Both the position numbers and the translations under genes were made by a program. Source: an uncultured Schlesneria sp. (lineage in GTDB: Bacteria; Planctomycetota; Planctomycetia; Planctomycetales; Planctomycetaceae). Taken from it: a DNA stretch of 36,581 nucleotides. The DNA lies in the NCBI GenBank assembly GCA_903834925.1, contig CAILLA010000258.1:1-36581 (forward strand), written 5' to 3'. This document shows positions 1 to 9,548 of the stretch, one piece after another; within the stretch, counting starts at the first letter, position 1; each line of letters begins with the position of its first letter. The notes beneath the pieces are model-generated. The model searched no databases. It was not told the origin of the DNA and saw only the letters and a program-made list of their open reading frames with translations.

Positions 1-36
1 AGCACGGCCTTACCGAAGACGGTAAGACCGTGGCAC
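1..36 (+). repeat. Dispersed hairpin element, copy A
   Basis: First of four related palindromes in the window. It carries the shared blocks AGCAC, CGAAGACG and GTGGCAC. The arms pair as CACGG-CC-TTACCG / CGGTAA-GA-CCGTG around an AAGA loop, 12 of 13 positions paired. It lies about 105 bp beyond the stop codon of the giant minus-strand gene. The window starts exactly at its first base, so sequence further left is unknown. Function unknown: a REP-like mobile palindrome or a structured RNA or terminator. Confidence 0.75.
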
Positions 37-142
37 CCTTTTCTGGGAGTTCTATAACAAACGCACTTTACGCCTGGCCAACCAAACAATCGATCGTCAG
101 GTCACTTCGTCCTGCCGGTCCCTCGGCCCTGTGCTCAACCAA

Positions 143-3100
143 TTAGAATGGCTGTACGTAGATGTCTCCGGTCACCGTGTTGCTGTTCGAAATCCCGTCG
201 TTCACAACGATGTTGACGTTCCTCGTGTTGAATGCCGGATTTCCAGCAACGTTATAGAACCCGATCGATCGCAACATCGTCTGGTAATTCGCAACCGACG
301 TCGGCCCAGTGATGGTCAACGAGGCCCTATGAGCGACTAAGTCTTCGGTGAACGAATGTTGTAAAGCAAATTGATTGTAGAAATCGAGCCGATCACCCAC
401 CTGCCAATTCGTAAATGAAATCGTCGCCCCGAACAAGGCCGGGCTGTCAGCATCAGTAACTTGAAGACTTGAAGCAATCAGAGACGGTGATGATCCGATA
501 GTGTAGATGATTGGACTGGTGATCCCCGACAACACTGGCGAAACATTCGTCGTTGTGACCTGCACGTTTCTAGTCACCTGATTACTGGCCAGCGGAACCG
601 GCGTCGTATCGTCGAACGCCGTGAATGTCAGTGTTCGTGATCCCGGCCTGATAATGGGCCCTGATGTACTGAACATGACCGACTGGAACGCAGCACGGTA
701 GTTTTGCAGGCTGCTCAATCCCGACAGGGTCATCGTCCCTGTGGCGGGGTTAAAGACACCGGAGATACCAAGCTGGTTGACGAAGGACAGTACGTCATTA
801 CCTCCCAGATTATTCTGGTATCCTGAGGTTATCTGTACCGTGGCGCCGGTCAGATTGTTACTGTCTGGATCGGTCACCAGTAAGGTACTCGTGACTGGCT
901 GTGGCGGGAACTCGGGATGGTTCGCCGCGTAGACCAACGGTGTCTGCTCGATTCCCGACAGCCTCGGTGGCTGATTCGCGGGAGCCACGGTGAAGTTCTG
1001 CACGCCACCCAACGACTGCTGGCCCGTCGCTGCAATCACCGTAAAAGTCGCACTTCGCGGGGTTGTCACTGGTGTGTTGGCAACGTTCCAGTAGACGATC
1101 GATCGCAAAGTCGCCTGATATTGAGCTGGCGTCGCAACCCCGTCGAGCAGCAACGTCGCTGAAGTCTCATCGGAATTGTAAGTCAGCGTATGTTGAAGCG
1201 CGTACTGATTCAGAAAGTCGAAACGATCACCCGGCTGCAGGTGGGTGAAAGTCACAATCGCACTTTTCTCGTTCAACCCAGCAGGCTGATTGATCCCGAT
1301 CGTGCTGGCAACCGGAACAGGACTGCCCCCCTGAATGAACGTGCTTGTTCCGTTCAGACCGTTTAATGTCGGTGGCAACAGGATATTGACGCTACGTGTA
1401 ACGGTATTGCTGGCGAGTGGATTTGGCGTCGAATCATCGTAGGCCGTGAACGAAATCGTTCTTGGTGTTGTATTGACCGCAGGACCCGACGATTGGAATA
1501 GCACAGACCGAAGTGCAACTCGGTAGTTCGATACACTGGCTGAGCCAGTCAACGTCAATGTTCCGGAGGATGGATCAAACGAACTCGACAGGCCAGACTG
1601 AGGCGTAAATAACAGCAGATCATGACTGTTCGAGTCATTCTGATAGCCTGATGTAATCTGAACCTTCGCGCTGGTCAGATTGTTGCTGTCCGCATCAAAG
1701 ATTGACAGCGTGTTTGTAATGTTCTGTGGTTGGTATGTCACGTAGTTGACCAGATACGTTAACGGAGAACCTTCGATCCCGGACAACACGGGAGCCTGAT
1801 TTACCAGCATCACAGTGATTGTTTGCGAACCGGTTGCGGTGTTTGCCAGAACGTCGTTGACTGTAAACGTCGCCGTTCGCGGTGAAGTACTCGGAATCGT
1901 GGCGACGCTGTAAGCAACAAATGTTCGGAGAGTCGCCTGATAATTGGCTGCCGAGCTGATTCCCGTGAACGTCACTGTTTCCGTGGTTCCATCGGGGCTG
2001 ACTGCAATTGACCGTTGCAAAGCAAACGGATTGTTGAAATCGAAACGATCCCCGACTTGCACGTTCGTAAAAACCACCGTGGCACTCGCAATGTTCAAAC
2101 CAAGGTTCTCGCTCACAACCAATGCAGGAGCAACCGGAACAGGACTACTACCCTGGATGTAAGTCACCGTCCCCCCCACGCCCGTCAAAGTGAGTGGAGC
2201 GACATTGTTCAAACGGAATGTCGCGGTTGTCCCTTCGGTCGTGGACGAGGTCGCATCAAACCCGCCAAGTGCCAGATTAGCCGTTGCATTGACGCTGGCC
2301 TGACCGCCCGCAATGGTCGCTGAAGTGCTCGACAGTGTTGCAGACGGGCCACTCAATGGAACGGCGAAGTTCACCACACCACCATTCACCGGCTCGACAG
2401 TGTTGTTGGCCGTTACCGTAACACCCAGCGGATTGGCGAAGGTGTGACCGACAACTGCGGTTTGTGGAGTGCTCCCGGCAATTGGGGTGAGCGTAAAGCC
2501 CTGGCTTTCGAACGCACCAATGTCGACATTTCCGACGTACGTTTCACCACGTTGATCCGCAGTCGTGAGGGCTTGAGAGTTGTTACCGGCATCGATTGCG
2601 GGGCTACCCGGAAGCAGCGCCATCGTCCATGTCGATCCACCGTAATTCCCTAACGGAGCAAGCAACGGTTTCGCCACGCCGACCTGATTGCCATTGGAAC
2701 CGTTGACCAGACCATCAGAACCGCCCGTTCCGATCAGGTTATTCGATCCAGTCACTGCGCTGTTTCCGGCTATGTCGCTGACTCCGCCTGATTTGGTGTT
2801 CCCCGCGACGATCGTGTTATTTAACGTGATGGTGGCCCGGTAATCGTAAAGACCGCCGCCGGCGGACTGCGCATAGTTTCCGCTGATTGTCAGATTGGTC
2901 AGCGTTGCATTCGAATAGCCGATCGCGATCGCACCCCCGGTAAATGAGGCGGAATTTCCGCTGAAGGTCGAATTCACCAGATTGATCGTTCCGAAACCGT
3001 CAACGCCGCCGCCGTTCGAAGCGGCCGTATTGCCACTCACAGTACAGTCCATCATCGTCAGCGAGCTTCCACTCCCGACAAACAATCCACCACCGTTATA

Positions 3101-6100
3101 GGACGAGTTATTCGAGACCGTGGTATTCGTCAGCGTGACAGAGCCACCGGTGTAACTGTCAACGCCACCACCACCTGGCCCGGCACTGTTTCCCGTGACA
3201 ACACAATTCGCCAGCGTCACCGTCCCTCCAGCGTATACTCCACCCCCATAGTAGTTACCCGCATTACCTCCAGTGATCGTCAACCCGTTCAAATTTGCTG
3301 AAGCACCTTGATAAATTTCAAAGACGCGGCTCGCATGGTTGCCGCTGATCATCAAGCCTGCTGCGGGGGCATTGATCGTGATCGGCTCAACAGTATCCGT
3401 CAGACCAAGCTGAGCCCCCGATAGCGTAATCGTCTTTAGGGTCGCAAAAACGGTTGGATCGAACGTGATCGTCGGACTGCTGCTGGTGAATGTATTCGCA
3501 TATGCAATCGCCTCACGCAGACTGGTCAGTCCGTCCGTGGGATTGACCACGTCGCTGGTGGTGTTGACAATCAGACTGCCTGCTTCGCCATTCGACAGAC
3601 TGAACGTTTGGGATGCCGCGCCGTTGGCGGTCACCGAAACGGTGTATGTCCCATGTGCGCTATTTGCCGTGGCATCGACCGACGCCACACCTCCTGCGAT
3701 CACTGCGGTTGGAGACGAGAGGCTTGCCGTTGGACCACTCGACGGTGGCGTGAATGTGACGACACCGCCATTGACCGGTTCGTTCGGATTCTTCGCTGAA
3801 ACGGTCACTGCCAGAGGATTGGCAAACGCAGCTCCCGGACTTGTCGTTTGCGGAGTGCTGCCAGCAACCGTCGTCAAGGTAAAGCCCTGGCTTTCAAAGG
3901 CGCCGATATCGACAACACCGACGTGCGGTTCGCCTCGCTGATCCGTCGATCCGACTGCCAATGAATTCTTTCCAGCATCGATCGCCGGGCTGCCCGGCAA
4001 CAGGGCCATCGTCTGCGTCAGACCGCCGTAGTTTCCCAGTGGAGTCAACAGCGGATTCGCCACGCCAACGAGATTGCCACTCGAACCATTAACCATCCCC
4101 CCGGAACCGCCCGTTCCGATCAGATTGTTCGAGCCCGCAACCACAGTGCTGTTCCCGCCAATGTCGCTGGGTACGCTGCCATTGTAAGTGTTGCCCGCGA
4201 TGATCGAATTGTTTGACGTCACTTTGCTGCTGTAGTCGTAAAGTCCCCCTGTGTTGGCGATCGCTGAATTACCGCTAATCGTCACATTGGTCAACGTCGC
4301 AACGCCGCCCTTAAAGACTGCGCCCGCTCCAACATTTGAAGCGGTATTTCCACTCAAAGTACTATCAGAAAGACTCGTCGTCCCTTCTGTATAAATGCCA
4401 CCGCCAGAAGTTGCTGAATTGTTGCTGAAGGTGCAGCCAGCAATCGTCCAGACAACGGAAGTGTCAAAATCACAGAGTCCGGCACCGGCATTGGAAGCAG
4501 AGTTATTCGAAACTGTCGTGTTCGATAGTGTCAGCAAAGCAGCAGGCCCGGTAAAAATCCCGCCCCCATCTTCCGCAGCGTTTCCAGACACGAGACAGTT
4601 TGTCAACGAAGCAGCCCCAGCAACATAGAGCCCCCCGCCATAGCCGTTCGCAGTTGAACCACCTGTCATCGTCAACCCAGTGAAATTGGCAGTTGCACCA
4701 CTTTCCACATCCAGCACGCGACTCGCGTTGTTACCGCTGATCGTCAATCCCGATGCAGGAGCGCTGATCGTGATCGACCCGCGTGTGTCGTTGATGTCAA
4801 GCTGCCCAACTGTCAGAGTGATTGTTTTCGCCGTGTTGAACACGGTCTGGTCGAATGTGATCGAGTCGGCTGTCGGCATCATGTTCGCCAGGTTTACCGC
4901 CTGACGTAACGTCAACAGACCAGGTGCCGATTTTCCGGCACCGTCGGTGGTCGTATTGACCACCAGCGATGTCCCCTGGTACTCGAAGGCTCCGATATCA
5001 ACGGTTCCAACGTAGGCGAACCCGCGTTGATCAGACGACAATGGGTTGCCGTGAGCATCAACCGCCAACGTATTGCTGCCTGCGTTGATTGCGGGACTAC
5101 CAGGCAAGAGAGCCATCGTCTGTGTTGGACCACCATAATAACCGAGTGCTGCCAGACCTGGATTTGCAACGCCGACGATGTTGCCACTTGTGCCGTTAAC
5201 CAGCCCGCCAGAACCGCCCGCCCCAATCAGATTGTTCGAGCCCAAAAGACCGGTGGTGTTTCCCGCGTTTACGACGTCGCTGGCACCGCCGTTCAGGGTA
5301 TTGCCTGCAATAATCGTATTGTTCAAGGTTAAGGAGCTGTCGTAATTGTAATTGAAAAGTCCGCCGGCATTTGTGGTGGCTGAATTGCCACTGATCGTCA
5401 CGTTGGTCAAAGTTGTTGCTGTGTAGAAATTATAAAGACCTGCCGCCGTCGCGGCGTTATTCCCACTGAATGTCACGTTCGTAAGAGTTGCAGCCCCCTG
5501 ATGCAAGAATGCTCCGCCTCCGGACTTTGATGCGGTATTGCCGCTGACAGTACAATCTGTGAGGGTCACTGTCCCCTCAGTAAACATGCCTCCGCCGTAT
5601 TTTGCGGAATTGCCACTGACAGTGCTGTTCGTCATCACGACAGTGGAAGCTGTACCAGAGGAACGGTCAAACAATCCGCCGCCAAAGGATGCGGAGTTAC
5701 TTGAAAGCGTGGTGTCCGTGAGCGTCACCGAAGAGTGGACTTCGGCAAAAATACCCCCGCCGTCTCGTGCAGTGTTCCCACTCACAACACAGCTGGTCAA
5801 CACAGCGGTACCAGCGACGTAAAGACCGCCACCGTAATTCGCGCTCGCCCCCCCCGTGATCGTCAGCCCGGTCAAATTACCGACTGCACTATGGTCCACT
5901 GCGAACACGCGGCTGGCATCGTTACCACTGATTGTCAGACCCGCCGCTGGTGCCGTGATTGTCGTCGTGGCGCTATCGGTCAACTCCAGTTGTCCGGCAG
6001 TCAATGTGATCGTCTGAGGCGATGCGAAGACCGTCGGATCGAAGGTGATCGTATCCGCACTCGTCCTGAAATTCGCCAACTCGACCGCCTCGAACAGTGT

Positions 6101-7441
6101 CAGCTTGTTGGGGACTGTTTTGTCCCCGCCGTCTGTCGTGTTCACGACCAGCGGCCCCGTAAACGCAACCTGATACGCACCGATGTCAACCGCGCCGACG
6201 CGTGGAACACCGCGTTGATCCGTACCGGGAATTCCTGCGCCGATAAGCCCGGCCTGGATTGCGGGACTGCCTGCAAGCAATGCGATCGTCTGCGTCGAAC
6301 CGCCATTATTCACCAGCGGGCCAAGCTGTGGATTCGCCACACCAACCTTGTTACCGTTGCTGCCGTTCACGAGCCCTCCCGAACCGCCCGTTCCGATCAG
6401 GTTATTGGAGCCGGAAAGCGTCAGAGTACCCTGAATGTCGTCGGTCGCACCCGCCGTTAACGTGTTTCCGGCGACGATCGAGTTATTGATCGCGAGAGTG
6501 CCTCCAATATCATTGCTCGCGTAAATCCCGGCACCGGTCGTTGATGCGGAATTGCCACTGATCGTCACATTGGTCAACGTCGCTTTGCCATACCAGAAGT
6601 TCAAGCCCCCTCCGTATCGGCCGGCCGAGTTTCCGCTGATCGTCAAGTTGGTCAGATCCGCTTGGCCATCATTGATATAAACGCCGCCTCCATTTTTCGA
6701 AGTATGATTGCCACTGACAGTACTGTTGTTGAATCCGAGCGATCCATTACTGTAGACGCCGCCGCCGTACGAGGAGCATGTATTACCACTGATCGTGCTG
6801 TTGGTCATTTTGCAACTGGCACCAAAAACGACTTCGATGCCGCCACCATTTTTGTTCGAAGTGTTATTTGAAATGGTCGAGTTCACCAGCGTAAGCTGAC
6901 CAAAAACCTCAACCCCACCACCAGAGTTGGTGGCCGTATTGCCGGTGACCGTGCAGTTGGTCAAAGTCGCCGTCCCGGCAACGTAAAGACCACCACCGAA
7001 AGATCCGGTTGAACCACCCGTCATCGTCAACCCAGTGAAATTTCCGGCTGAACCACTAGCCACTTTGAACACGCGACTGGCATTGTTACCGTTGATCGTT
7101 ACACCAGCCGCCGGGGCAATGATCGAAAGCCCTTTAACGTCATTCAGATCGATCTGACCCGACGTCAGAGTGATTGTCTTTGCGGTCGCAAAGACCGTCG
7201 AATCGAACGTGATCGTATCAGCCTTGCCGTCGGAATTCGCCAGACCAACTTCATAACGCAAACTGCCGGCACCGGAGTCATTCGTATTCGTAACCGTGTA
7301 ATTGGAAAGCAAAACGCGGCTTTCCAGTGCCATCAAGCTCGGAACCAGCGATCGAGCCGACCCGTTCGATCGACGGGCTGCTCTTGAATGAGCCCGAACA
7401 CGACCTCGATACAATTCGCGAAGCCAGCTAGTCAGCAACAT
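143..7441 (-). CDS. Giant surface/secreted beta-helix protein with choice-of-anchor Q-like modules
   Basis: About 2432 residues. The ORF is open from a GTG at 7453, but the ATG at 7441 is preferred: an AGGTG lies about 8 nt upstream and the protein then begins MLLTSWLREL, the usual leader of large planctomycete exported proteins. An arginine-rich stretch and the ALESRVLLS motif (about residues 38-46) follow. Four beta-helix modules (about 47-430, 430-820, 822-1182, 1287-1642) each begin with a VVNTT/TNTND strand and TITFD..VF motif. They continue with many GGGLYVAG/TLTNCTVSGN rungs and end in SNNLIGTGGSGG, GSPAIDAG, DQRG and VDIGAFE, the signature of choice-of-anchor Q proteins. Ig-like domains follow modules 3 and 4 (about 1183-1280, 1643-1745). 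The C-terminus (1746-2432) holds five cadherin-like repeats. No dockerin, PEP-CTERM or C-terminal TM segment is seen. Likely role is adhesion or cell-surface structure; substrate unknown. Confidence 0.9.
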   Translation of the reverse strand: MLLTSWLRELYRGRVRAHSRAARRSNGSARSLVPSLMALESRVLLSNYTVTNTNDSGAGSLRYEVGLANSDGKADTITFDSTVFATAKTITLTSGQIDLNDVKGLSIIAPAAGVTINGNNASRVFKVASGSAGNFTGLTMTGGSTGSFGGGLYVAGTATLTNCTVTGNTATNSGGGVEVFGQLTLVNSTISNNTSNKNGGGIEVVFGASCKMTNSTISGNTCSSYGGGVYSNGSLGFNNSTVSGNHTSKNGGGVYINDGQADLTNLTISGNSAGRYGGGLNFWYGKATLTNVTISGNSASTTGAGIYASNDIGGTLAINNSIVAGNTLTAGATDDIQGTLTLSGSNNLIGTGGSGGLVNGSNGNKVGVANPQLGPLVNNGGSTQTIALLAGSPAIQAGLIGAGIPGTDQRGVPRVGAVDIGAYQVAFTGPLVVNTTDGGDKTVPNKLTLFEAVELANFRTSADTITFDPTVFASPQTITLTAGQLELTDSATTTITAPAAGLTISGNDASRVFAVDHSAVGNLTGLTITGGASANYGGGLYVAGTAVLTSCVVSGNTARDGGGIFAEVHSSVTLTDTTLSSNSASFGGGLFDRSSGTASTVVMTNSTVSGNSAKYGGGMFTEGTVTLTDCTVSGNTASKSGGGAFLHQGAATLTNVTFSGNNAATAAGLYNFYTATTLTNVTISGNSATTNAGGLFNYNYDSSLTLNNTIIAGNTLNGGASDVVNAGNTTGLLGSNNLIGAGGSGGLVNGTSGNIVGVANPGLAALGYYGGPTQTMALLPGSPAINAGSNTLAVDAHGNPLSSDQRGFAYVGTVDIGAFEYQGTSLVVNTTTDGAGKSAPGLLTLRQAVNLANMMPTADSITFDQTVFNTAKTITLTVGQLDINDTRGSITISAPASGLTISGNNASRVLDVESGATANFTGLTMTGGSTANGYGGGLYVAGAASLTNCLVSGNAAEDGGGIFTGPAALLTLSNTTVSNNSASNAGAGLCDFDTSVVWTIAGCTFSNNSATSGGGIYTEGTTSLSDSTLSGNTASNVGAGAVFKGGVATLTNVTISGNSAIANTGGLYDYSSKVTSNNSIIAGNTYNGSVPSDIGGNSTVVAGSNNLIGTGGSGGMVNGSSGNLVGVANPLLTPLGNYGGLTQTMALLPGSPAIDAGKNSLAVGSTDQRGEPHVGVVDIGAFESQGFTLTTVAGSTPQTTSPGAAFANPLAVTVSAKNPNEPVNGGVVTFTPPSSGPTASLSSPTAVIAGGVASVDATANSAHGTYTVSVTANGAASQTFSLSNGEAGSLIVNTTSDVVNPTDGLTSLREAIAYANTFTSSSPTITFDPTVFATLKTITLSGAQLGLTDTVEPITINAPAAGLMISGNHASRVFEIYQGASANLNGLTITGGNAGNYYGGGVYAGGTVTLANCVVTGNSAGPGGGGVDSYTGGSVTLTNTTVSNNSSYNGGGLFVGSGSSLTMMDCTVSGNTAASNGGGVDGFGTINLVNSTFSGNSASFTGGAIAIGYSNATLTNLTISGNYAQSAGGGLYDYRATITLNNTIVAGNTKSGGVSDIAGNSAVTGSNNLIGTGGSDGLVNGSNGNQVGVAKPLLAPLGNYGGSTWTMALLPGSPAIDAGNNSQALTTADQRGETYVGNVDIGAFESQGFTLTPIAGSTPQTAVVGHTFANPLGVTVTANNTVEPVNGGVVNFAVPLSGPSATLSSTSATIAGGQASVNATANLALGGFDATSSTTEGTTATFRLNNVAPLTLTGVGGTVTYIQGSSPVPVAPALVVSENLGLNIASATVVFTNVQVGDRFDFNNPFALQRSIAVSPDGTTETVTFTGISSAANYQATLRTFVAYSVATIPSTSPRTATFTVNDVLANTATGSQTITVMLVNQAPVLSGIEGSPLTYLVNYVTYQPQNITNTLSIFDADSNNLTSAKVQITSGYQNDSNSHDLLLFTPQSGLSSSFDPSSGTLTLTGSASVSNYRVALRSVLFQSSGPAVNTTPRTISFTAYDDSTPNPLASNTVTRSVNILLPPTLNGLNGTSTFIQGGSPVPVASTIGINQPAGLNEKSAIVTFTHLQPGDRFDFLNQYALQHTLTYNSDETSATLLLDGVATPAQYQATLRSIVYWNVANTPVTTPRSATFTVIAATGQQSLGGVQNFTVAPANQPPRLSGIEQTPLVYAANHPEFPPQPVTSTLLVTDPDSNNLTGATVQITSGYQNNLGGNDVLSFVNQLGISGVFNPATGTMTLSGLSSLQNYRAAFQSVMFSTSGPIIRPGSRTLTFTAFDDTTPVPLASNQVTRNVQVTTTNVSPVLSGITSPIIYTIGSSPSLIASSLQVTDADSPALFGATISFTNWQVGDRLDFYNQFALQHSFTEDLVAHRASLTITGPTSVANYQTMLRSIGFYNVAGNPAFNTRNVNIVVNDGISNSNTVTGDIYVQPF

Positions 7442-8004
7442 CTCGTTAGTCACCTTATTTTATTGGCGTCCGATTCAAAAACTCGATTCACGCCAGATCC
7501 AAATCAACTGAGGTTGGCGGCCAAATGGAATTTATGAAACATTCCGATCGATTCTTTCCACCGGAAGATAAATCATTGGATGGATTCAGAGTCACGCATG
7601 AAGTGTGGCATGCAGTATTATGGCGCACACTATTGACTGTCAAGAAACTCACCTCAAACAACCCATCCACCCCATTTATCCGCGTTTGAGTACCCATTGA
7701 AGAACTTAAAGAAACCCGCGATCAACGGCGACCAACACCAAGCTGGCATCTCGCGAAACGGACAAAACTGACTTCCCGCGACCGTTCAGGCAGAAACAAA
7801 CACACGTAACTTTCTTTGCAACAACACCTTAAAGAGACATCTACTCGAAAACTGATCCGGGGTTGTGTGGTCTTTGGAGCGCAAATATACTCAGTGGTTT
7901 GGTGGCGCTCGTTGGCGAACTGTTTTGCCCTCAATTTCTTCGTGGAATTGACGTGTACCCGGAAAAGGGTCCCCGAGCCGATTTTGTCGTAGTGGACGTT
8001 TTGA
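7442..8004. other. Divergent intergenic region without a recognised gene
   Basis: About 560 bp between the divergent starts of the giant beta-helix gene and the first dehydratase gene. Short ORFs here (for example 7488-7697 minus) have no recognisable motif. No palindrome of the families found elsewhere in the window was seen. The region presumably carries both promoters, but no box could be called with confidence. Confidence 0.5.
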
Positions 8005-8499
8005 ATGCGTTTTTTGCTGATTGATCGCATCACGGAATTGGAACCGCAAAAATCCATCACGGCACTCAAGAACTTGTCGTTGGCGGAAGAATATCTGGCG
8101 GACCACTTTCCGGGTTTCCCTGTCATGCCTGGCGTTCTGATGCTGGAAACATTGATCCAGGCGGGCGGCTGGCTGATTCGTCATGACGAAAATTTTGCTC
8201 ATAGCACGATCATGCTGAAAGAAGTCCGGGCGATTCGTTACAACAGTTTCGTGACGCCTGGTAATGCCTTGATCGTGAAAATGGAGCTGAAGAAGCACGA
8301 AGGCTCATTGTGGAGTTTCAGCGGTTCAGGAACCGTCAACGGCAGTTCGGCCGTCTCCGCAAAACTTGTTCTGGAAACATTTAATCTCAGTGATCGAAAC
8401 CCGGAACTGTCAGCGTCGGATGAAATGCGACGTGAAAGCTATCGGGACATATTCAAACAGATTTGGACTCCACCCGCAGTGGAAAAGGGAAGCGTATGA
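8005..8499 (+). CDS. FabZ-like 3-hydroxyacyl-ACP dehydratase (hotdog fold), first copy
   Basis: 164 residues, close to the size of FabZ. The FabZ active-site block is intact: HFPGFPVMPGVLMLE at about 34-48, with catalytic His34 and Glu48 spaced 14 apart as in characterised FabZ, followed by IQAGG. The family removes water from 3-hydroxyacyl-ACP to give trans-2-enoyl-ACP in the cytoplasm. The last four bases of the gene (ATGA, 8496-8499) overlap the start of the ketoreductase gene, suggesting translational coupling. It is a clear paralogue of the dehydratase at 10003. The start ATG at 8005 lacks a strong Shine-Dalgarno. Not the sole housekeeping fabZ by context: no lpx genes lie nearby, so a specialised pathway is inferred. 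Confidence 0.88.
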   Translation: MRFLLIDRITELEPQKSITALKNLSLAEEYLADHFPGFPVMPGVLMLETLIQAGGWLIRHDENFAHSTIMLKEVRAIRYNSFVTPGNALIVKMELKKHEGSLWSFSGSGTVNGSSAVSAKLVLETFNLSDRNPELSASDEMRRESYRDIFKQIWTPPAVEKGSV

Positions 8500-9251
8500 A
8501 AGTCTCCGATCGAGTCGCTTTAGTGACTGGCGGAAGCCGTGGTATTGGAAAAGCGATCGTCGTGGCTCTCGCCAATGGCGGCGCCAAGGTGGCCTTCGTT
8601 TATCAGTCAAACAAAGACGCGGCTGATAAACTGGTGGCCGAGTTAACCGAACAGGGTCGTGAGGTTTACGCGATTCAGGCTGACGTTTCCAATAAAGCGG
8701 ACGCCGACGCCGCGATCGAAAATGTCGTGGCCAAATGGGGTCGCCTGGATATTCTCGTCAACAACGCCGGGATCATTCGCGACAAGCTGGTTCTGGCGAT
8801 GTCGGCCGAGGAATGGAACGAAGTCATCCAGACCAACCTGACCAGCGTGTTTAACTTTTGTCAGGCGGCAATTCGTCCGATGATGGGCAACCGGTTTGGC
8901 CGCATTGTGAATATGTCGAGCGTCGCGGCTGACTTTTCGAATCCCGGTCAGGCAAATTATGCCGCCAGCAAGGCCGGGATTGAAGGTTTCTCCCGTTGTC
9001 TGGCGACGGAATATGCGAAGCGCGGGATTACAGTGAATTGCGTCGCACCAGGTTTTATTGAAACGGATATGACGATTGCCGTGGTGAATGCCGCAGGGGA
9101 TAAGATTAAGAGCTCCATTCCGGTAAAACGACTGGGACGACCTGACGATATTTCCAACGCCGTGTTGTTCCTGGCCAGTGAAGAATCGAGTTACATCACC
9201 GGCCAAGTCTTGAAAGTTGACGGAGGATTGACGTTAGGTGGGATGGCCTGA
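8496..9251 (+). CDS. fabG: FabG-like 3-oxoacyl-ACP reductase (SDR family)
   Basis: 251 residues from ATG 8496. The frame is open 33 bp further upstream, but an AGGGA lies just before 8496 and the start overlaps the previous stop, so 8496 is chosen. Classical short-chain dehydrogenase features: TGGSRGIGKA nucleotide-binding turn (11-20), NNAG (89-92), catalytic Asn114, Ser142, Tyr155 and Lys159, and the FabG C-terminal stretch SSYITGQVLKVDGG. FabG reduces 3-oxoacyl-ACP to 3-hydroxyacyl-ACP with NADPH. It sits between the first dehydratase and the carrier protein, so it probably supplies the reductive step for that cassette. Family membership is certain; assignment to this cassette rather than general fatty-acid synthesis is inferred from position. 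Confidence 0.92.
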   Translation: MKVSDRVALVTGGSRGIGKAIVVALANGGAKVAFVYQSNKDAADKLVAELTEQGREVYAIQADVSNKADADAAIENVVAKWGRLDILVNNAGIIRDKLVLAMSAEEWNEVIQTNLTSVFNFCQAAIRPMMGNRFGRIVNMSSVAADFSNPGQANYAASKAGIEGFSRCLATEYAKRGITVNCVAPGFIETDMTIAVVNAAGDKIKSSIPVKRLGRPDDISNAVLFLASEESSYITGQVLKVDGGLTLGGMA

Positions 9252-9265
9252 CACTGGACAGAAGC

Positions 9266-9356
9266 GTAGCATGGGCTTCAGCCCGTGCGACACGTAGCAT
9301 GGGCTTTAGCCCGTGCAAAAGAACAAAAAGACGTGCGGGCTAAAGCCCACACTACG
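9266..9356. repeat. Three REP-like palindromes (two direct, one inverted)
   Basis: Units at 9266-9288 and 9294-9316 read GTAGCATGGGCTT(C/T)AGCCC; an inverted unit lies at 9332-9356. Each unit is itself a small palindrome (GGGCTTTAGCCC). The second and third can pair over most of their length around an A-rich loop (about 9317-9331), giving a strong stem-loop between fabG and the acyl carrier gene. This could terminate or attenuate transcription, protect mRNA ends, or simply be REP-type repeat spread. Confidence 0.75.
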
Positions 9357-9548
9357 AAAAACAAAAAGAACCCCGTGTTGCTCGGGCTGGGCATGCGGGT
9401 TTTGAATAGATCGACTTTGTGATTTGACCGGAAGATGCCTCGCCCCGTCCACCGGTTGTAATTCATGGTATTTTGAACTGGGTGACATTTGGAATTGGAT
9501 CGCCGCAGGCCTAAAAGCTTCTGCACAATGATCCTCAGGAGAACTTGG

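Noticed and set aside
5735-6460. 241-residue plus-strand ORF within the giant beta-helix gene
   Set aside because: It lies antisense to repeated beta-helix rungs and shows no recognisable protein features.
7488-7697. 69-residue minus-strand ORF upstream of the giant gene
   Set aside because: No Shine-Dalgarno, no motif, and biased composition unlike the neighbouring genes.
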